DNA of 64,000 nucleotides from Allobranchiibius huperziae (lineage in GTDB: Bacteria > Actinomycetota > Actinomycetes > Actinomycetales > Dermatophilaceae), in assembly GCF_013410455.1 (NCBI RefSeq), contig NZ_JACCFW010000001.1, positions 2,000,929 through 2,064,928 of the forward strand, read 5' to 3'. Each line of letters opens with the position of its first letter. The first letter of the stretch is position 1. The translations under genes and the position numbers were made by a program. This document shows positions 1 to 8,135 of the stretch, one piece after another. The notes under the pieces were generated by a model. The model worked only from the letters and a program-made list of their open reading frames with translations. It was not told where the DNA came from and made no database searches.

Positions 1-359
1 CCGGCGAGCAGCGCGGCTTCGGTCCCGCAGTGGACGAACCGCGGCACGCCCGCGTGGACGGCGGCTTCGAGAGCGGCGCGCGTGCCATGCACGGTCACGC
101 GCTCGTGGTCGGCACGGTCGGCGTCGACGTCGGTCTGAGCAGCCAGATGGAAGAAGACGTCGCTGTCCTCGACCTCATGGCGCCACATCGTGGAGTCGCT
201 CACGTCGCCGCGTACGGCCTTCGCCCCGGGCGATTCGACCCGCTCTGCGGATGAGTCGCTGCGGACGAGGGCCCGTACGTCGAGCCCGGCATCGACGAGT
301 CTTCGCACCAGCACCTGGCCGATGAACCCTGAACCGCCCGTCACGAATGCCTGTGCCAT
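1..359 (-). CDS. NAD-dependent epimerase/dehydratase family protein (partial, C-terminus outside window)
   Basis: This is the N-terminal part (about 119 residues) of an extended short-chain dehydrogenase that runs off the left edge of the window. A Rossmann nucleotide-binding motif GGSGFIG starts near residue 8. An acidic residue follows the second strand, an LAAQ stretch resembles the LAA motif of the NAD-dependent sugar epimerases, and a VHGTR segment matches the usual V.GT.. helix. The start is the ATG whose complement is at 357-359. The gene lies on the same strand as the polyol operon but about 200 bp downstream of it, so it may be a separate unit. The substrate cannot be told from the N-terminus; it could be a sugar-nucleotide epimerase or a general SDR reductase. 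Confidence 0.85.
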   Translation of the reverse strand, partial: MAQAFVTGGSGFIGQVLVRRLVDAGLDVRALVRSDSSAERVESPGAKAVRGDVSDSTMWRHEVEDSDVFFHLAAQTDVDADRADHERVTVHGTRAALEAAVHAGVPRFVHCGTEAALLA

Positions 360-560
360 GAGTCGTCCTTGCCTCGGATCTGGGATCGTGCGATGTCCCT
401 AGGTCCAACGAGCAGGATCGGACGCCGCTTCCCGTCGCCGCCTCGATAGATCGACGGGTGGCGATAACTTTCATGGATGGCAGAGCGCGCGTGGAGGTCG
501 GAGCCGGGTGCCCACGCGCCCCCGACAGCCGCGGATCGCACCGACACGGTCGCTGGTCAG

Positions 561-1094
561 CTACTCGAGATTGGCGTGGCGGCGCTGCATCGCGACTCGA
601 GCTGAGGCATCGTCGCTTTCGAGGGCCAGGGCGACCGTGTCCAGCATGATCAGGGCGGTCTGTTCGAAGAGGCTGCCGCCGAACTGACGGCTCGTGGCGG
701 CTGGGACCGTGACGACGATGTCCCCGAGTGCCGCCAACTCGCTGGACGCCGAGCAGGTGACGACGGCCAGTACAGCCTGCCGCTCTTTGATGGCCCGGGC
801 ATGAGCGATGCTGGTCGTGGTGCGACCTGATGCCGACAGGATCAGCGCGCCGTCACCACCTCTAATCGCCGGCGTAGTGGTGTCACCGATGACGTGGACC
901 GCTCGTCCCAGATGCATGAGCCGCATTGCGGTCATCCTGGCCACCAGGCCGGATCTGCCCTGTCCGCCGCAGAACCACGTGTCGGTCGAGCGGAACTGAT
1001 CGACCAACCGATCGATCTGGCCGGGGTCGATCTCCCTCAGGGCGGTGCCCACCTCGTTGAGGACGAGGTCACGTCTGTCCGCGAAAGCGCTCAC
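561..1094 (-). CDS. SIS-domain sugar isomerase, 6-phospho-3-hexuloisomerase (HxlB/PHI)-like
   Basis: A protein of 177 residues made of a single SIS (sugar isomerase) fold. It follows the pattern of 6-phospho-3-hexuloisomerases: a GGQGRSGLVARM phosphate-binding loop, then MRLMHLGR, GDTTTPAI, an SASGRTTT loop and a GSLFEQTALIMLD helix. PHI enzymes interconvert arabino-3-hexulose 6-phosphate and fructose 6-phosphate. The start is a GTG overlapping the stop of the upstream epimerase-like gene by a few bases, so translation is coupled. No hexulose-phosphate synthase gene is present; the partner looks like a ribulose-phosphate epimerase, so the role is probably isomerisation of a ketose phosphate from polyol breakdown rather than formaldehyde fixation. 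That role is inferred. Confidence 0.85.
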   Translation of the reverse strand: MSAFADRRDLVLNEVGTALREIDPGQIDRLVDQFRSTDTWFCGGQGRSGLVARMTAMRLMHLGRAVHVIGDTTTPAIRGGDGALILSASGRTTTSIAHARAIKERQAVLAVVTCSASSELAALGDIVVTVPAATSRQFGGSLFEQTALIMLDTVALALESDDASARVAMQRRHANLE

Positions 1095-1816
1095 AGCACC
1101 GAGTCTGCGACGTTGCCGGTCACCAGGCCCCGTCCGACCACGACATGCCGAGCGCCTGCGGCGGCGACCTGGTCGAAGTTGGCGAGTGTCACTCCCCCAT
1201 CGACACCGGCGCGCAGGCCGTGGCGGCACGCGCTCCGGACCGTGGCGAGGCGGCGAAGGTCGGCCACATGGCCCGGTTGACCTGGTGGTGTGAGCATGAC
1301 CAGGACACCGTCGATGGGCAGCCGACTGAGCCGAACCCAGTCGATGTGCGTCTCGGCGGTGTCCACGACGAGCCACACCCGCTGGGCACAACGACGGGCG
1401 TGCTCGACGAGTTCGGCGAGACCCGGCTGGCGGCTGCTGCACTGCAGGTCGATCTGGGCGACACGACGCGGCAGAGATGGCAGGTGAGCGGCGGGGTCGT
1501 CGACCATGAAATGCACGTCGAGGTGGTCGGGGTCGGACTCGGCGAGCTGATGCAACTCTCCCGGACCGACACCGCGTTGCCCGGCGTACGTGCCGCCGAT
1601 GACGTCGATGTGCAGCGACAGCTCGTGCGCGAGCACCGTTGAGATGAGCAGGTCTCGGCGCTCGGGGGCCACGGCGATCAGGCTCGCGCTCAGGTGGACG
1701 TCGGCTGCGGCCGCTCTGTCGAGCAGCTCGCGGGACACGGCGATGGGGGGCGCCGGCAGGGGTGGTAGCGGCCGATGCTTCTCGCGCGCCGGTCCGCAGG
1801 CATCAGGGATGTTCAC
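1091..1816 (-). CDS. Ribulose-phosphate 3-epimerase-like TIM-barrel protein
   Basis: The protein resembles the ribulose-phosphate 3-epimerase/allulose-6-phosphate 3-epimerase family. It has an SASLIA strand in place of SPSIL, an LHIDVIGG strand carrying the catalytic-Asp motif, HFMVDDP matching HLMV..P, a TPPGQPG loop where the family has NPG..GQ, and a C-terminal VDGGV followed by AGARHVVVGRGLV for phosphate binding. The start is uncertain: GTG at 1816 overlaps the kinase stop and suits an operon, while an ATG at 1870 would overlap the kinase by 68 nt. Several usual motif residues differ from canonical Rpe, so it may act on a different ketose phosphate. It is translationally coupled to the kinase upstream and the SIS protein downstream. 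Confidence 0.75.
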   Translation of the reverse strand: MNIPDACGPAREKHRPLPPLPAPPIAVSRELLDRAAAADVHLSASLIAVAPERRDLLISTVLAHELSLHIDVIGGTYAGQRGVGPGELHQLAESDPDHLDVHFMVDDPAAHLPSLPRRVAQIDLQCSSRQPGLAELVEHARRCAQRVWLVVDTAETHIDWVRLSRLPIDGVLVMLTPPGQPGHVADLRRLATVRSACRHGLRAGVDGGVTLANFDQVAAAGARHVVVGRGLVTGNVADSVL

Positions 1817-3269
1817 GAGTATCACCGCCGCGCCAGTTGCTGACGCTGAGATATCTGGCGTACGCGTCACGGCCGGTCACGCTGCGGGGTTCGAGGTCGG
1901 GTATCGGATCCGATGCCAGCTGGTTGCGCACCTCGGTGATCGAGCGCCCGGACCAGCAGGCGAGGGCTTGGAGAGCAGCACCGTCGGCGACGGGTTCGTG
2001 AGCCGGTGACACGTAGACCGTCCGACCGGTGAGGTCCGACAGCACCTGCCGGTAGGCCGGTGAGCGGCCGGCACCCCCGGTGACGATGGTGCGACCGCCG
2101 AGCGGCGCGCCGGCGGACTGCAGTGCTTCCTGACCTCGGAACAAGCCGAACACGACGCCCTCGACGGCGGCTCGGGCCAGGTCCTCGCGCGTGGTGGCGT
2201 TGCTGAGTCCGGTAAGCGTGCCGGTGGCGTGGGGAAGGTTGGGCTTGCGTTCACCATCGAGGTAGGGCACGAGAGTGGTGGCGTGTGCGCTGCCGGCCAG
2301 GGCGAGCCGTGCGAACTCGTCGTGGTCGACGCCCAGAAGTCGGGCGATGGTGTCGGTCACTTTGGCCGCGTTCAGAGTCGAGACGAGGGGGAGGTAGCCG
2401 CCGGCGGCGTCCGCTACTCCATCGACCATGCCGCTGCTGTCCCGAATCGGTTCGTCGGTCGTCGTGAAGACGACCCCGGAGGTGCCGAACACGTAGACGA
2501 CGTCGCCGGTGCGTGCGCCGAGCCCCAGGGCGCTGGCGTGTTGGTCGCCGGCGCCCGGGCCGACGACGGTGTCTTGCCCCAGGCCCAGGGCGCGGCTCGC
2601 TTCCGCACTGATATGGCCGGCGGGTGTCTGTGGATCCAGGACGGTGGGCACTCGCGGCGTCCAGTCGACGTCGTCGTCGATCAGGGCGAGGATCGCGGTG
2701 TCGTAGCGGCCCGTGGACGCGTCGAAATATCCGGTGCCGCTGGCTTCGGATCGATCGCTGACCTTGCGTCCGGTGAGACGCCATGTGAGCCAGTCGTGAG
2801 GCAGCAGCACGGTAGCCAGTGCCGCGAAGTGAGCAGGTTCGTGGCGACGCAGCCACAGCAGCTTGGAGACGGTGAAGGCTGCGGTCGGGACCGAACCGGT
2901 ACGGCGAGCCCACTCGGCGGGCGGTAGCTGTCGAAGGAGCCATGCCATCTCAGGAGCTGACGTGGTGTCGTTCCACAGCTTCGCCGGTCGGATCACCGCA
3001 CCGTCGGCGTCCATCGCGACCAGTCCGTGGCATTGGGCGGCGACGCTGATCGCTTTCACGTCGCGATGGTGGACGCCGCTGTCAGCAACCGCGGCGTGAA
3101 ATGCCTCGACGAGGGCATCCCACCAACGTCGCGGGTCATGTTCGCTGATCGGCGGATGCGTAGGGGGGTGAGGCGAACTTCCCGCACCGAGGGTGGCGAA
3201 CGTGTCGGCGTCGTGCAGCACGACTTTCGTGGACTGGGTGGACGAGTCGACTCCGGCGACGACGGGCAT
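1803..3269 (-). CDS. xylB: FGGY-family carbohydrate kinase, xylulokinase-like
   Basis: A full-length (488 residue) FGGY sugar kinase. The N-terminal phosphate loop GVDSSTQSTK, the substrate-contact segment AAQCHGLVA, a WNDTT stretch near residue 93, GDQHASALG around the catalytic Asp, FGTSG, and the C-terminal adenosine motif VTGGAGRSPAYRQV are all visible. The overall arrangement is most like D-xylulokinases. It probably phosphorylates the ketose produced by the dehydrogenase encoded 3 nt upstream. The stop codon lies inside the start region of the epimerase-like gene. Xylulose is the most likely substrate, but related ketoses cannot be excluded. Confidence 0.88.
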   Translation of the reverse strand: MPVVAGVDSSTQSTKVVLHDADTFATLGAGSSPHPPTHPPISEHDPRRWWDALVEAFHAAVADSGVHHRDVKAISVAAQCHGLVAMDADGAVIRPAKLWNDTTSAPEMAWLLRQLPPAEWARRTGSVPTAAFTVSKLLWLRRHEPAHFAALATVLLPHDWLTWRLTGRKVSDRSEASGTGYFDASTGRYDTAILALIDDDVDWTPRVPTVLDPQTPAGHISAEASRALGLGQDTVVGPGAGDQHASALGLGARTGDVVYVFGTSGVVFTTTDEPIRDSSGMVDGVADAAGGYLPLVSTLNAAKVTDTIARLLGVDHDEFARLALAGSAHATTLVPYLDGERKPNLPHATGTLTGLSNATTREDLARAAVEGVVFGLFRGQEALQSAGAPLGGRTIVTGGAGRSPAYRQVLSDLTGRTVYVSPAHEPVADGAALQALACWSGRSITEVRNQLASDPIPDLEPRSVTGRDAYARYLSVSNWRGGDTREHP

Positions 3270-3272
3270 GAG

Positions 3273-4778
3273 TCAGTCCTGGAATGCGGCCGCTGCTGCG
3301 CGCGCACCCTTGTCGACGAGCGTCGCGTAGGCCCCCTCGAAGGCGGACTTGAAGCGGTCGTCGGTTGCGAGCCGCCCGAAGAGTGAGGATTCGGCGATGA
3401 AGGCCGACGGGTCGGTGAGTTGCGCGGCGGCCAGTCGGGCGAGGAGATCGGCGCGGTGGTCCAGAATCGGCAAGACCTCGTCGGCGTCGGTACGTCCCTG
3501 GCAGGCGTGCGCCCAGGCGGCGCAGGCCAGTGAGCTGGCCACGATCGGTCCGCCCGTCCGCAGGTTGTCCTCGACGACCGGCAGCAGCCAGGTCGGAAGC
3601 CGGTCGCTGGAGTCGGTACGGATCCGGTCGAGGGTGTCGGCGATGGCCGCGTTCCGCCAGCGCGGGAGCAGGGCGTCTCGGAACGTCTCGGCGCCGAGGC
3701 CGGGAGCATCGGTCAGCGTCGGAAGGGCTTCCTCCAGATACGCCCCCAGGTAGGCGCCGATTGCCGGGTCGCCTGCCGCCTCGTGCGCGTACGTGTATCC
3801 GGCGAGCGCACCCAGGTGGCACAACGCTTGGTGACCGCCATTGGCCAGGCGCAGCTTCATCGTCTCCCAGGGCGACACGTCGTCCACGACCTGCACACCG
3901 GCACGTTCCCACGCCGGTCGGCCCAGGGTGAACGAGTCTTCGAGCACCCACTGAACGTACGGCTCGGTGACGACCGGCCACTCATCGTCGATGCCCAACG
4001 TTTCGACGGCAGCCCGATCTCCATCGGTGGTGACCGGGGTGATCCGATCAACCATCGAGTTGGGAAACCTGCCTTCGCCATCGATCCAGTCGGCCAGGTC
4101 CGGGTCGCGGCCTCGGGCGTAGCCGACCACGGCGGCGCGTGCGATCTGACCGTTGTGGGCGAGGTTGTCGCACGACATCACCGTGAAGGGGGCCTGCCCT
4201 CGCTCGTGCCGACGGCGCAGTGCTTCGACGATCAATCCGAACGCGGAAGGTACGAACGGCGACTGCCGTCCCGTCGGCCACCCGACGGCGGCATCGAGCG
4301 TCGCCGCTTTCTCGGCAAGATATGCGCGGGTCCGTGGATCGACCGGATAACCGCCCTCGGTGATGGTCAGAGAGACGGTCCTGGTCGTCGGGGCAGCCAT
4401 CTTCTCCACCACCTCCTGAGGGCCGTCGGGGGCGAACAGGTACTCGGTGATGCTGCCGATCACCTGCGGCTTGAGAGAACCGTCGGGGTGCTTGATGACC
4501 AGCGTGTACAGACAACCCTGCCGGGACATGACGTCGCGGATGTGGTCGTCGGAAGGCAGCACGCCGACACCGCAGATCGACTCTCGACCGATGCCCATCT
4601 CCAGCAGGCGGTTCAGGTACATCGCCTGGTGGGCTCGATGGAATCCGCCGACGCCCACGTGCACGATCGAGGTCGTGAGGCTCGCACGGTCATAGGTCGG
4701 GATGGCGACTCCACGTCGCGCGATCTCCTGCAGCGAGTCCGGCTGGAGCTTCACCGCACGCTCGATGCGCTCAGTCAT
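3273..4778 (-). CDS. Mannitol dehydrogenase-family polyol 2-dehydrogenase
   Basis: A long-chain, zinc-independent polyol dehydrogenase of 501 residues. The NAD-binding motif GVGGFHRAHQ is near residues 42-51, and the catalytic signature K-x4-N-x2-H is seen at about K308, N313 and H316. It would oxidise a polyol such as mannitol or arabinitol to a ketose, or reduce a hexuronate if it is a fructuronate reductase-type member. The start chosen is the ATG at 4778, with an AGAGAGG ribosome site 8 nt upstream; an ATG 30 nt further out lacks such a site. It is the first gene of the operon and faces the SorC-type regulator across a perfect inverted repeat. Confidence 0.9.
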   Translation of the reverse strand: MTERIERAVKLQPDSLQEIARRGVAIPTYDRASLTTSIVHVGVGGFHRAHQAMYLNRLLEMGIGRESICGVGVLPSDDHIRDVMSRQGCLYTLVIKHPDGSLKPQVIGSITEYLFAPDGPQEVVEKMAAPTTRTVSLTITEGGYPVDPRTRAYLAEKAATLDAAVGWPTGRQSPFVPSAFGLIVEALRRRHERGQAPFTVMSCDNLAHNGQIARAAVVGYARGRDPDLADWIDGEGRFPNSMVDRITPVTTDGDRAAVETLGIDDEWPVVTEPYVQWVLEDSFTLGRPAWERAGVQVVDDVSPWETMKLRLANGGHQALCHLGALAGYTYAHEAAGDPAIGAYLGAYLEEALPTLTDAPGLGAETFRDALLPRWRNAAIADTLDRIRTDSSDRLPTWLLPVVEDNLRTGGPIVASSLACAAWAHACQGRTDADEVLPILDHRADLLARLAAAQLTDPSAFIAESSLFGRLATDDRFKSAFEGAYATLVDKGARAAAAAFQD

Positions 4779-4883
4779 CGGAATCCTCTCTGGAGAGTGG
4801 GGGTTCATTCCCGGTACTGCACCGACCGCCGCCTGCGGACACGTTGGTGGCGGCGTTCGATGCGGCAGCGTAGGCTCCGAAAT

Positions 4884-4912
4884 CTCACCTGAGCAACCGT
4901 TGCTCAGGTGAG
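4884..4912. promoter_or_regulatory. Perfect 13-bp inverted repeat, probable operator of the divergent SorC-type regulator
   Basis: The intergenic region between the polyol operon and its regulator contains CTCACCTGAGCAA, a 3-nt spacer CCG, and the exact reverse complement TTGCTCAGGTGAG. It ends 27 nt before the regulator start and lies about 105 nt upstream of the dehydrogenase start. SorC/DeoR-type sugar regulators bind such dyads, so this is probably where the 4939-5904 product binds and may control both directions. Confidence 0.75.
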
Positions 4913-4938
4913 CACCAACGGGAAGAGGGGATGGCTCG

Positions 4939-5904
4939 ATGCCTGCCTCACCGGGACATCAGCGCACGCTGCTCGCCGAGGTGGCCCGTGCGTTCTACCT
5001 GCACGACCTGCCCAAGACCAAGATCGGCGAAGCGTTCGGCATCAGCAGGTTTCAGGTGGCACGACTGTTGGATCAGGCACGCGCAACGGGCGTCGTCACG
5101 ATCGAGATTCACGACTCGCGAGCAGACGCGCACGGGTCCGAGACCGACCTCGCGTCCCTTCTGGGAGTCGACTCGGTGAAGGTCATCGAGCTCGCCGACA
5201 CCTCCGCCGAGCAACGCATCGAGCAGTTCGGGGCGGCAGTGCTGACCGTGGCCGTTCAGACCATCCGGCCCCACACGACCGTCGGGTTGGCCTGGTCGCG
5301 CACGCTCGACCTCATCGCACCGTCCATGCCCGCGCTCCCGCCCTGCCACCTCGTCCAACTCACCGGGGCGGTCGAGACAGCGGGGGGAAGCCTCTTCGCC
5401 CGCATACTGACCCAGCTCGACCGGCAAGGGGGCGCCCGTACCTTCCCGCTGCACGCACCCCTCGTGGTCGATCGACGTGAGACCGCCGACGACCTCCGAC
5501 GACAGCCCGTGGTCGCGGAGACCTTGGCCATGGCGGACGCGCTCGACCTGGCGGTGGTCGCTATCGGCGGTTGGACGGCGGGCGAGTCAGCCGTCTACGA
5601 GAACATCCCGTCGGCGCTGCGCGCACAGTGCGCCGCCGCCGGGGTTATCAGTGAGTTCTCCGGGATCCTGCTCAACGGAGAGGGTCACGCCGTACCGACG
5701 CCGCTGGACGGGCGCGTCATGGCGATTCGCCTGCCGCAGCTGCGGGCAGCCAAACAGGTGATCGGCTTCGCACACGGCGCCGGACGCGCCGCGGCGGTGC
5801 GCGCAGCAGCGCGTAGCCGAACCTTCACCGACCTCATCATCGATCGGTCTCTGGCCTCAGCGCTCCTCGCCGCCAACGACATTCCGACCCATGCAGATCC
5901 CTAG
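4939..5904 (+). CDS. SorC/DeoR-family sugar-binding transcriptional regulator
   Basis: A 321-residue regulator with an N-terminal helix-turn-helix (residues about 20-50; the segment KIGEAFGISRFQVARLLDQA is typical). A C-terminal SorC-type effector-binding domain follows, with VGLAWSRTL and the VAIGGW segment that contacts phosphorylated sugars. Members act as tetrameric repressors or activators that sense a phosphorylated pathway intermediate. The gene is divergent from the polyol operon and a perfect dyad lies between them, so it almost certainly controls that operon and perhaps itself. The GAAGAGGGG ribosome site lies just upstream. An ATG at 4931 is out of frame and was not used. Confidence 0.9.
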   Translation: MPASPGHQRTLLAEVARAFYLHDLPKTKIGEAFGISRFQVARLLDQARATGVVTIEIHDSRADAHGSETDLASLLGVDSVKVIELADTSAEQRIEQFGAAVLTVAVQTIRPHTTVGLAWSRTLDLIAPSMPALPPCHLVQLTGAVETAGGSLFARILTQLDRQGGARTFPLHAPLVVDRRETADDLRRQPVVAETLAMADALDLAVVAIGGWTAGESAVYENIPSALRAQCAAAGVISEFSGILLNGEGHAVPTPLDGRVMAIRLPQLRAAKQVIGFAHGAGRAAAVRAAARSRTFTDLIIDRSLASALLAANDIPTHADP

Positions 5905-6220
5905 CGAGTCGGGTGCGACGAAGCGATCCGTCGACCGCATCACGCCGGTCGCGCGCCGCCGCACCTGAAGGCGATCGGGCCGCAGTGTTCACCGCCGGCC
6001 TGACCATGGCGCAACGAACCGATGTGCAGCGGGCTGCTGATGATGCGTCCGGTGATCGCCGACCCAGCACAGCGCCGCCCGGCGACGAGACCGCACCACG
6101 CTCGTCGAGTCGGACAACCGCATGAAGGTCGGTTCGTCTCTTGCCCCAATGCGGTGGTATCGCGGTCGCGCGACGATCGCCGGGTATCGCCCCCCAACAA
6201 ACGACCATGAGGTGACGACG
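5905..6220. other. Non-coding interval with no recognisable gene
   Basis: About 316 bp between the regulator and the secreted hydrolase. Open frames here are short or are extensions of frames from neighbouring genes and resemble no family known to me. The promoter and leader of the hydrolase gene must lie here. A GAGGTGA ribosome site at its right end (6209-6215) sets the hydrolase start. Confidence 0.5.
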
Positions 6221-7864
6221 GTGCGATTCCCATCCAAGGCGCTCGGTGGCTGTGCGGCCACCCTGCTGGTGGCAGGTGTCCTGCTTCCCGCCGGCAGCGC
6301 GCGGGCTGCAACGACAACGACTTCGACCATCAACTGGAAGGCCTGCACGGAGAGCACCGAGAGCGGGCTGCACTGCGCAGCCGTGCAGGTGCCATTGGAC
6401 TACAACCAGCCGAACGGACCCCAGATCAAGATCGCGGTCGTGGCTCACCCGGCCACTGATCCCGCGCAGCGCAAGGGTTCACTGTTCTGGAACCCGGGCG
6501 GCCCAGGCGGATCCGGGACACAAACGCTCAAGGCAGCACTGCCGGACTTCACCGGCTACGAGCAGGCCCACTTCGACATCATCAGCTTCGACCCGCGCGG
6601 GATCCAGGAGAGCGATGGTCTGAAGTGCTACGACAGCCCGGCGCAGGAGCAAGCGGCATTGGCTGACGTCCCGGCCGGACTTTTCCCCTCCAACCCGGCA
6701 CAGGAACGCGCCGAGATCAATGCCTGGACCCGGTTCGACAAGGCCTGCGCCACGCACGGCGGCCCGATCCAGAACCATATGGGCACCGCCGACGTGGCTC
6801 GAGACATGGACCGGATCCGCGCAGCGATCGGCGATCGGCAGATCACCTTCGACGGGACCTCCTACGGCACCTACCTCGGAGTCACTTACGCCAACCTGTT
6901 CCCCTCCCGTGTGGCGGCGATGGTGCTCGACGGCAACGTCGACCCGAACGCCTGGAACGATGCCCGCACAGGTACACAGATCAGCACCTTCGACAGGCTC
7001 AACTCGCCACTCGGATCCGAACTGGGCTTCCGAACCTTCATCCGCGACTGCGCCGAAGCCGGTACGGACAAGTGCGCGTTCGCCGCAGGCAGCGACGTGG
7101 CAACGCTCGCGAAGTGGCGCACCCTGAAGAAGCGCCTCGCAACGCAGACCGTCACCGTCGCCGGACAATCGTTCGACGCAGCCTTCCTGACCACGTACAC
7201 CGCCGCCGAGTTGGAGAGCGTGCAGCCCTCAAGCCTGGGTATGCCCGGCTGGGCGGGCCTGGCCCAGGTGTTGCAAGCGGTCTGGTCGGGCTCACTGCCC
7301 GGCTCCGACCACCACGTCGCGGCGCCACAGTTGCGCGGTGAGGTTCGCCCTGCGCAGCACTCGGCACTCGCTGCGGCCATGATGGGCACGGGCGCGGCAG
7401 TGGGACTCGCCGCCGATGTCCCGCAAGGAGCCGAGGGCACGGACGGCGTCCTGTGCGGGGAAACCCCGAACCCGCGCGATCCGTACAGCTACCAGCCGCA
7501 AGCCGCCCTCTACAACCGGGCCGAATCACCCGACGGATTCGGATCGACCTGGACCTGGGAAGCCGGTGCGTGCCCGAATTGGCAGGCCCGTGACCAAGAC
7601 GAGTACCGCGGGCCGTGGAACCGCCTACCGGCCAGCAAGTACCTGATCATCGGCACCCTCGCGGACTCCAACACCGCGTACACCTCATCGCTGGCGATGG
7701 CCGGCGAAGTCGGCGGCGCAAGACTCCTCACCGAAACCGGTGGCGGTCACACGTCATTCCTGAACCAGAGCACCTGCGTGAACAACGCGATCGACGCCTT
7801 CGTCGGACGAGGACAGCTCCCGCCCGTGGGCACGGTCTGCAACCAGGACGAACCGCCGTTCTGA
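6221..7864 (+). CDS. Secreted alpha/beta hydrolase, tripeptidyl-aminopeptidase-like (peptidase family S33 with TAP C-terminal domain)
   Basis: A 547-residue exported serine hydrolase. The N-terminus has a basic start, a hydrophobic core and an AGSARA-A cleavage site typical of Sec signal peptides. The oxyanion region NPGGPGGSG, the FDPRG strand, and the nucleophile elbow GTSYG with Ser at about residue 214 mark the S33 tripeptidyl-aminopeptidase group. The C-terminus carries a GGGHTSF catalytic-His segment and a paired-Cys tail, as in the TAP-like domain. These enzymes remove short peptides from extracellular protein N-termini or act on other ester and amide substrates. The start is the GTG at 6221 with GAGGTGA 5 nt upstream; longer in-frame starts would put 30 non-signal residues in front. 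The gene is the last one before the island's left repeat. Confidence 0.88.
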   Translation: MRFPSKALGGCAATLLVAGVLLPAGSARAATTTTSTINWKACTESTESGLHCAAVQVPLDYNQPNGPQIKIAVVAHPATDPAQRKGSLFWNPGGPGGSGTQTLKAALPDFTGYEQAHFDIISFDPRGIQESDGLKCYDSPAQEQAALADVPAGLFPSNPAQERAEINAWTRFDKACATHGGPIQNHMGTADVARDMDRIRAAIGDRQITFDGTSYGTYLGVTYANLFPSRVAAMVLDGNVDPNAWNDARTGTQISTFDRLNSPLGSELGFRTFIRDCAEAGTDKCAFAAGSDVATLAKWRTLKKRLATQTVTVAGQSFDAAFLTTYTAAELESVQPSSLGMPGWAGLAQVLQAVWSGSLPGSDHHVAAPQLRGEVRPAQHSALAAAMMGTGAAVGLAADVPQGAEGTDGVLCGETPNPRDPYSYQPQAALYNRAESPDGFGSTWTWEAGACPNWQARDQDEYRGPWNRLPASKYLIIGTLADSNTAYTSSLAMAGEVGGARLLTETGGGHTSFLNQSTCVNNAIDAFVGRGQLPPVGTVCNQDEPPF

Positions 7865-7919
7865 CCGACCTCCGCTGACACGCACCGACGAGAACGGACT
7901 GCAGAGTTCGACGAAGAAG

Positions 7920-7984
7920 CCCCTGACCTGGCGTTTCCGCAGGTCAGGGGCCGTTTCGTACTGGTGGGCGATACTGGGATCGAA
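7920..7984. repeat. Left attachment-site repeat (tRNA-Val 3' fragment plus terminator hairpin)
   Basis: This 65-bp segment matches 37601-37665 except at 7951 and 7963. It contains the hairpin CCCCTGACCTG...CAGGTCAGGGG and the acceptor/T-arm end of tRNA-Val, but no tRNA 5' half follows. In the pre-insertion chromosome this would be the true 3' end and terminator of the tRNA-Val gene, convergent with the secreted hydrolase. The hairpin may still terminate the hydrolase transcript. Confidence 0.85.
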
Positions 7985-8102
7985 TCCGATTTCAAAGGAC
8001 GCGCCGCGAGGCAGCTCATCAGCAGAAAACCGCCCTGCCCTGCAGCTTTGGGCAAATCGTGTTGTGGCACGAGATGACAGACGCGGGCTGAATTACACTC
8101 TG

Positions 8103-8123
8103 ATCCGATGCATATCCGATGCA
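8103..8123. repeat. Two direct copies of ATCCGATGCA before the integrase
   Basis: Identical 10-bp words begin at 8103 and 8114, spaced 11 bp apart, immediately upstream of the integrase ribosome site. Short direct repeats beside an attachment site and an integrase start are often integrase arm-type or excisionase sites. Here that role is inferred only from position. Confidence 0.4.
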
Positions 8124-8135
8124 GCAAAGGTGATG

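Noticed and set aside
561-1816. RuMP formaldehyde fixation pair (hxlA-hxlB)
   Set aside because: The partner of the PHI-like gene has ribulose-phosphate 3-epimerase motifs, not those of hexulose-6-phosphate synthase.
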